DNA from: Geosiphon pyriformis
Lineage: Eukaryota > Glomeromycota > Glomeromycetes > Archaeosporales > Geosiphonaceae
Direction of reading: 5' to 3'
DNA: 25,371 nucleotides
Assembly (NCBI GenBank): GCA_016748015.1
Contig: JAAOMT010000416.1
Span: 1-25,371, forward strand
Made by a program: the position numbers and the translations under genes. Under the pieces are notes generated by a model, which was not told where the DNA came from, ran no database searches, and saw only the letters and a list, made by a program, of their open reading frames with translations. Below are positions 21,291 to 25,371 of this stretch, in pieces; positions within the stretch are counted from its first letter, which is position 1; every line of letters begins with the position of its first letter.

Positions 21291-21539
21291 AGACAGTTTT
21301 TAAATTTGTTACAAAAAAGTTATTTATTTGAAAAATAATGAATAAAATAAAACAAAAAAACAATAAAAAAATTTTAAATGTAAAAAAAAAAGTTTTTGTT
21401 AATTGTATTAATATATCTTGTAATTAAATAATTAAAACTTGAAAACTATTCTTATTTTTACTTATAAATTTAAATTATTATTATTAAATTATAAATTTAA
21501 AAAATATTATTAATTAATAATAAATAATTTTGTCTTTAG
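21291..21539. other. AT-rich stretch between D and the LINE
   Basis: I see no convincing frame. It may hold a decayed N-terminal part of the LINE or the interrupted part of D. Confidence 0.35.
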
Positions 21540-22890
21540 AAAAAAGAGTATGATTAGAAATATTTTAAATTATCTATTTTGCAAAGTGGTTTTTGATTAT
21601 TTGGTAATTGGTAAAAATTTGATTCTGAAATCAATTAATATAAAACTTAAAATTAACAAAATCATAATAAATTGTATAAAAAAGTGGAAGCATTTTTTTT
21701 AATATAATAAATAAAATTAAATTAGTCAATATGGTTTTAGTAATTAAAAATTTATCTGTTGGCAAAACTGCTAGACTATTAGGTATATTAAATAAACTTT
21801 GAAAACATTGTGATAATGTAGTATTGGATTGTCTTTTAGACTTGTTGAATATTTGTATTTTACACAGTAATATTCTAACTTTCTGAAAAAGTGCTTGGGT
21901 TTCAATGATTTCTAAACTCTATAATTAAGATAGTAACTTTACAAACACATAACTTATTGTTTTATTAAAACTGTTAAAAAATTTTTATTAAAAATTTTGT
22001 CAGATCACATATCTTTAGCTTGTAGTAATTTCAATATTCTCCAAAATGACAATTTCTTTGTTCTAAAAAATATTTCAATTTAGTTACCTGTGTTTGCTAT
22101 TAGTTTGGTAGTGAAAAATGCCCTAAAAAAAAGAGCTCTGGTTAATCTTACAAGATATATATAAAACTTACAATTTGGTAGTGTAATATCATCTAAAGAC
22201 TAGTTTAAAATATATCAAAATGTGTAGCAAATTTATTAGATTCTTTAAAAAAATTTATCTGAACAAAACCAATAGAATGATAATTGATTTTGGTTTTTTA
22301 AATAATTACTAAGTGCTAAATAAACTTAATTAAGATGAAATATTTTTACCTCTTTTCTAAAAAATTTTTTATAACTCTCTTTTATGTAGATACAAAGTTA
22401 ATTTAAAATTTGTCACAAAATCTGGTAAAGTAGAATTGTAGAGTGAAATAACTTTTTATCTTGCTACTGAAACTTTTGTGAATAATACAATTTGAGTTGA
22501 CAATAGTTAGACTGTCATTTAGTATATTTTAAACATAACTAATGAATTTTTTGCTCTTAATAATATTTTTATAAACACTAAAAAGACTGTAATTATTCTT
22601 ATTAATTAAAAAATCAGAGATGCTTTTTTGTTTATTAGCAGTTTGTCTATTACAGTGGCCAAAAAAGATGAATCTCATTAGTATTTAAATATGTTTTTGT
22701 CTATAGAAAGACTGTTAAAACTGAATTTGGTTAAAGTACATTTAGATATATAGTTTTTTTTGAATATGGTTTTGTGCAAAACTATCTCTAATAAACAATT
22801 TTGTTATCTAATTTCTTCACTTTTACAGCTTATTATTAGCTATAAAACACAATTTAGTTTTATTTCTGAGTGCATTTGTACTAAATAAAA
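21540..22890 (+). pseudogene. LINE reverse transcriptase
   Basis: The RT primes on nicked target DNA and copies the element RNA. Recognisable pieces in order are LWKHCDNVVLDCLLDLLNIC near 21796 and FWKSAWVSMI near 21880 (Trp as TGA). FNILQNDNFFVLKN follows near 22031, then LPVFAISLVVKNAL near 22082. The catalytic box reads ETFVNNTIW at 22469, with FVNN at 22475-22486 where F-V-D-D is expected. The end is NKQFCYLISSLLQ near 22792. The region around 22150-22440 is frameshifted and hard to follow. Both catalytic Asp are now Asn. Confidence 0.72.
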
Positions 22891-23428
22891 TACTGTGATC
22901 AAAAAAAGCTTAAAGATCAAATCATGTTTTTTTCATAATTTTTTTATGATAACATTGTTATATCTTTTTTTATACAGTATTAAAACATTTAACTTGGTAC
23001 AGACTGAGAGTAAGTTATTTTTTATCATTAGTTTTGCAAATACTTTTAGTGTTTTAAGCTGGTTTTTTATTTATAAATGTTTAAATATACAAGTTTTCAG
23101 TTGATTGTCTGTGTATCTATTGTGTTATTCTATTAAGTTGTATGTTAATTTCAAGGATAATTTTTTAGTCAGAATTGTTAAAATATTTTTATTTTGTGGC
23201 TTGTCTTTTTCTGCTGTTTTGTCATGTATATTTTATTTCTCTGGTGAAATGCTGATATTTGAAGTTCTTAAACATAGTGTTTTCTTTAAAGTGGTCTGTT
23301 TTCTAAGACATTATAGAATTGTTTTTATGGAACAACTGCTGAACAAAAAAGATAATTGCTTCAATTAAAAACGTTTTAAGTACTGAAAATATCTGAATCT
23401 GTAAGAATTTGTATTAACATGGTTTATC
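22891..23428 (+). pseudogene. LINE region between RT and RNase H
   Basis: The frame is open almost throughout (22895-23104, one stop codon TGA at 23102 in place of Trp, then 23105-23368). It encodes the thumb and linker. Pieces such as KKSLKIKSCFF, LVQTESKLFFIISFANTFSVL and FMEQLLNKKDNCFN are of the type found in this LINE family. The strong Phe/Leu/Ile content reflects AT drift and should not be read as membrane segments. Confidence 0.65.
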
Positions 23429-24190
23429 TTGACTGTTTATTTTTTAGGTAACAAATTATCTACAGCTAACAATATACTTTATTTTTTTGATAACCACTCT
23501 TATGGTTTTATCATGGCTAATTTAGTTGGCCAACTTAAAGACATTCTACTGAGTTTTGGTTTGAATTTTTTTAATATATATACAAACAGTTCTGTAAAGT
23601 GTTTTGGTTTTATTTTGGTTGTTATAGAGACTGCTGCATTTTATTTTGATGTTGGTGTCAGTATTAGAATAAGGATTTAGAGTATTATGTCATTAATATT
23701 GGTTAAGCTTAAGGCTATTGCTTTTGTATTTGTTTGTATTCTTTTGGAAAGCAATATAATTATTTATTTAAACAGTTAGATTGTCATCTTTGCTTGTGTT
23801 GATGAATCAGGTTTAGCTTTACCAGATTTTAAAAAACATCTGTGGATAAAATAGCATTAGATTGTAAATTTTATTAATAAAAAGTCACTTACAGTGTTTT
23901 GAGTCAAAATCAAAGGCCATTTTGGTGTATTAGAAAATAAATACATAAATGTGCTTATATTTAACACATGCTATTGTGATGTAATTTTCTTTATATTTGT
24001 TAATGAATATTTTGTGCAATCTGGTGATTTGGTTTTGTTTTACAATATTTATTATTATGTTAGAGATTTTTACTGTGTATTGTATCAAACTAAATAAAAA
24101 GTTGAATTTGATTCTAATGTGAAAAGTTATTATAATGTCAACATAATAGATTGAAAAAAAACTTTTGAAGTTTGGTATTCTAATAGGCAC
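23429..24190 (+). pseudogene. LINE RNase H domain
   Basis: An RNase H fold of the LINE type. The first catalytic block reads NIYTNSSV at 23573, with Asn at 23585 in place of Asp (Y-T-D-G-S). ILVKLKAIAFVF near 23697 has Lys in place of Glu (the E-L-x-A-I block), and IYLNS near 23770 has Asn in place of Asp. FWVKIKGHFGV at 23897 keeps the His of the K-G-H-S-G block, and NKYIN near 23935 lacks the last Asp. The downstream part ends in KKTFEVWYSNRHMAFGSMN around 24200. All four acidic residues have changed by G to A while the scaffold is well kept. Confidence 0.72.
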
Positions 24191-24420
24191 ATGGCTTTTG
24201 GCTCTATGAACTATTTGTTAGCTTTTTTAAGAACTTATTTTATAAAGATATTATATAAACATTTACTAATAGTTGTCCAGAAACATGTATACTATAAATT
24301 CTATTTGAGTATAAAGTGTTTGTTTTGTAATATAATTGACACTTTTAATCATGTTTTTAAGTGCTTTTATAATAAAACAGCTTGTGGCAGAATTCTAATT
24401 AAGTTTGAGAAAAAATAGTT
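24191..24420 (+). pseudogene. LINE C-terminal CCHC-type finger region
   Basis: The open frame 24191-24418 contains FLRTYFIKILYKHLLIVVQ and then CLFCNIIDTFNHVFKC: Cys 24317, Cys 24326, His 24350 and Cys 24362, spaced C-x2-C-x7-H-x3-C. All four putative zinc ligands are intact, in contrast to the decayed RT and RNase H sites. C-terminal CCHC motifs are common in LINE ORF2 proteins and may bind nucleic acid. The frame stops at 24418 with TAG. Confidence 0.68.
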
Positions 24421-24900
24421 GTTGCTGTTAAACATTGTTGCTTCTTTTTTTGTAGTTATCCAGGATCTTTTATTTTGTATATATAATATTGGTTTTTATT
24501 TGATTCTAGTAAGAAGTTTTGTATCTATTAATTAATACTATAAAGCTTTAAATGTCTTCAATAATTCTGAGCTGGCAGGTGTAAAGATAATATTTTTTAT
24601 CAAAAATTTGGTATTAATTTACAGATTAGTAATATAATATAACAAATCTAAATGCTAAATCTATATAAAGAAAATGAAATTTATATCTATTAATAACAAT
24701 ATGACATATGTTGAAAACAGTAATAATAGTAATTTGGATAATAGTAATTTGGATAATAGTGTAATTGTATTGCTTAGTATAAATAAAAATAGAGGTGTGT
24801 ATTTTGGTTTATATTCTAAATATTTGATCTTTTCAAGTTAAAAAATAAAATATTGGTAGTAACAGATTTGTAATATAGTTTTAACTAACCTAAATGGCTG
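24421..24900 (+). pseudogene. LINE C-terminal tail
   Basis: After the stop the coding trace goes on in pieces: NSELAGVKIIFFIKNLVLIY near 24562, then after a shift SVIVLLSINKNRGVYFGLYS from 24758 and YLIFSS ending near 24840. These fit the end of the same LINE family. Between them is a two-copy 15-bp repeat. The last stop and the 3' end are not certain. Confidence 0.55.
24728..24757 (+). repeat. Two exact 15-bp tandem copies inside the LINE
   Basis: AGTAATTTGGATAAT occurs twice in a row and a third partial copy follows. In the frame of the conserved tail it encodes SNLDN twice. It keeps the frame and may be a recent slippage event. Confidence 0.85.
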
Positions 24901-25106
24901 GTTATATGTGAAAATATGTAAATCATATTTAGTTAATAATGTATATATGTTATATATTTCTAAATAAAAAAAATGTATTTAAAAACTATCTAATATAATA
25001 TATTAAATTAAATAACTTAAATTAAACATTAATTATGTATTTTTTATATGTGACTAATAACTTAAGTTAATTAAAGCATTAATTAAATTAAAACAAAAAA
25101 TGCCAA
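24901..25106. other. AT-rich stretch after the LINE
   Basis: This is probably LINE 3' untranslated sequence followed by the flank. There is a short A-run near 24966. I see no gene or clear repeat. Confidence 0.35.
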
Positions 25107-25364
25107 GAGTAAATTTTACTTACTAAATTTTTTAATAATATTATTTAAATTTCTTAAATCAAAAATAAATTTATTTAAAAACAATTTAATTTTTTTAATA
25201 CTATTCTTAATTTTAGAATAAAATATTTATCATAAAGTAACTATATATTCATTTGTTTTTTTATTTAAAAAATATTTTTTAATAGTACTTAAATTATTAT
25301 TTTTTATATTACTAAGTTTAATTTCAGTTTTAAAACCAACAAAGTTTTTAAATATATTAGCTAA
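25107..25364 (-). pseudogene. Short minus-strand coding trace, possibly part of D
   Basis: A single minus-strand frame of about 86 codons has only two adjacent internal stops (TGA TAA), where Trp-Gln would fit. It contains NIFKNFVGFKTEIKLSNI and LNKFIFDLRNLNNIIKKF. It is on the same strand as D and in the same composition, on the other side of the LINE. It may be the upstream part of D split by the LINE insertion. The family is unknown and it runs off the window edge. Confidence 0.35.
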
Positions 25365-25371
25365 AAAAAAA

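Larger units (their letters stand above)
21540..24900 (+). mobile_element. Decayed non-LTR retrotransposon (LINE), near full-length main ORF
   Basis: The element runs from a linker segment before RT (KSMIRNILNYLFCKVVFDYL near 21547) through RT, a connecting region, RNase H and a C-terminal zinc-finger-like part to a conserved tail near 24760-24840. The protein would have about 1,100 codons. I recognise the overall family as one common in arbuscular mycorrhizal fungi. The endonuclease domain expected upstream is not recognisable. No poly-A tail or target duplication is evident, although A-rich sequence follows near 24965. Its sense strand is T/G-rich, unlike the A/C-rich gypsy sense strands, so it has a distinct base composition. 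Confidence 0.75.

Noticed and set aside
22895-23368. Row of small hydrophobic membrane proteins
   Set aside because: The frames join through a single TGA in place of Trp and fit the LINE between RT and RNase H. Phe/Leu/Ile-richness comes from AT drift.
23930-24190. 86-codon minus-strand open frame
   Set aside because: It is antisense to the LINE RNase H region, whose + strand frame has recognisable motifs.
1-25371. CRISPR array, prokaryotic operon, organelle genome or tRNA/rRNA genes
   Set aside because: No regular repeat-spacer structure, Shine-Dalgarno-led gene row or cloverleaf was seen, and the content is eukaryotic retrotransposons. A tRNA scan would settle the last point.

Overview
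The window is a very AT-rich stretch of eukaryotic nuclear DNA made almost entirely of decayed retrotransposons. I see no intact host gene, no tRNA or rRNA gene and no prokaryotic operon. The best match for the host is an arbuscular mycorrhizal fungus (Glomeromycotina, Rhizophagus-like). The reason is that the gypsy polyproteins (with a cysteine-rich region and a dUTPase-like domain between protease and reverse transcriptase) and the LINE (with a C-terminal CCHC-type motif) look like the families I know from those genomes. That assignment is from memory and would need a search.

Layout. (1) 1-2415: 5' end of Ty3/gypsy element A on the + strand: LTR (all but its first few bases), primer binding site, leader and a broken gag ending in a good zinc knuckle. 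(2) 2416-12228: element B, + strand, a nearly complete but dead Ty3/gypsy element. It holds a 5' LTR with 20-bp U3 iterons and a TATA box, a primer binding site, gag, protease, a Cys-rich linker, a dUTPase-like domain, RT, RNase H, integrase, an unrecognised extra 3' reading frame, a polypurine tract and the 3' LTR. (3) 12229-18939: element C, - strand, of the same family as A. Reading leftward from its LTR it has gag, protease, Cys-rich region, dUTPase, RT and RNase H. It is cut off at the B boundary before integrase. (4) 18940-21290: a decayed minus-strand reading frame of a family I do not recognise (called D). (5) 21540-24900: a near full-length LINE on the + strand. (6) 25107-25364: another short minus-strand coding trace, possibly the other half of D.

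A and C form an inverted repeat of about 2.4-2.5 kb (LTR plus gag) around B. B is flanked by two different points of that family in opposite orientation (gag zinc knuckle on the left, RNase H on the right). B therefore cannot be a simple insertion into one element, and a rearrangement is implied.

All elements show the same decay. Gln codons became TAA/TAG, some Trp codons became TGA, catalytic Asp became Asn, and zinc-binding Cys became Tyr. These are all G:C to A:T transitions, with a few frameshifts. Integrase of B keeps its D, D and E positions, but RT catalytic residues are lost in B, C and the LINE, so nothing here is autonomous. Coordinates of decayed domains are approximate.
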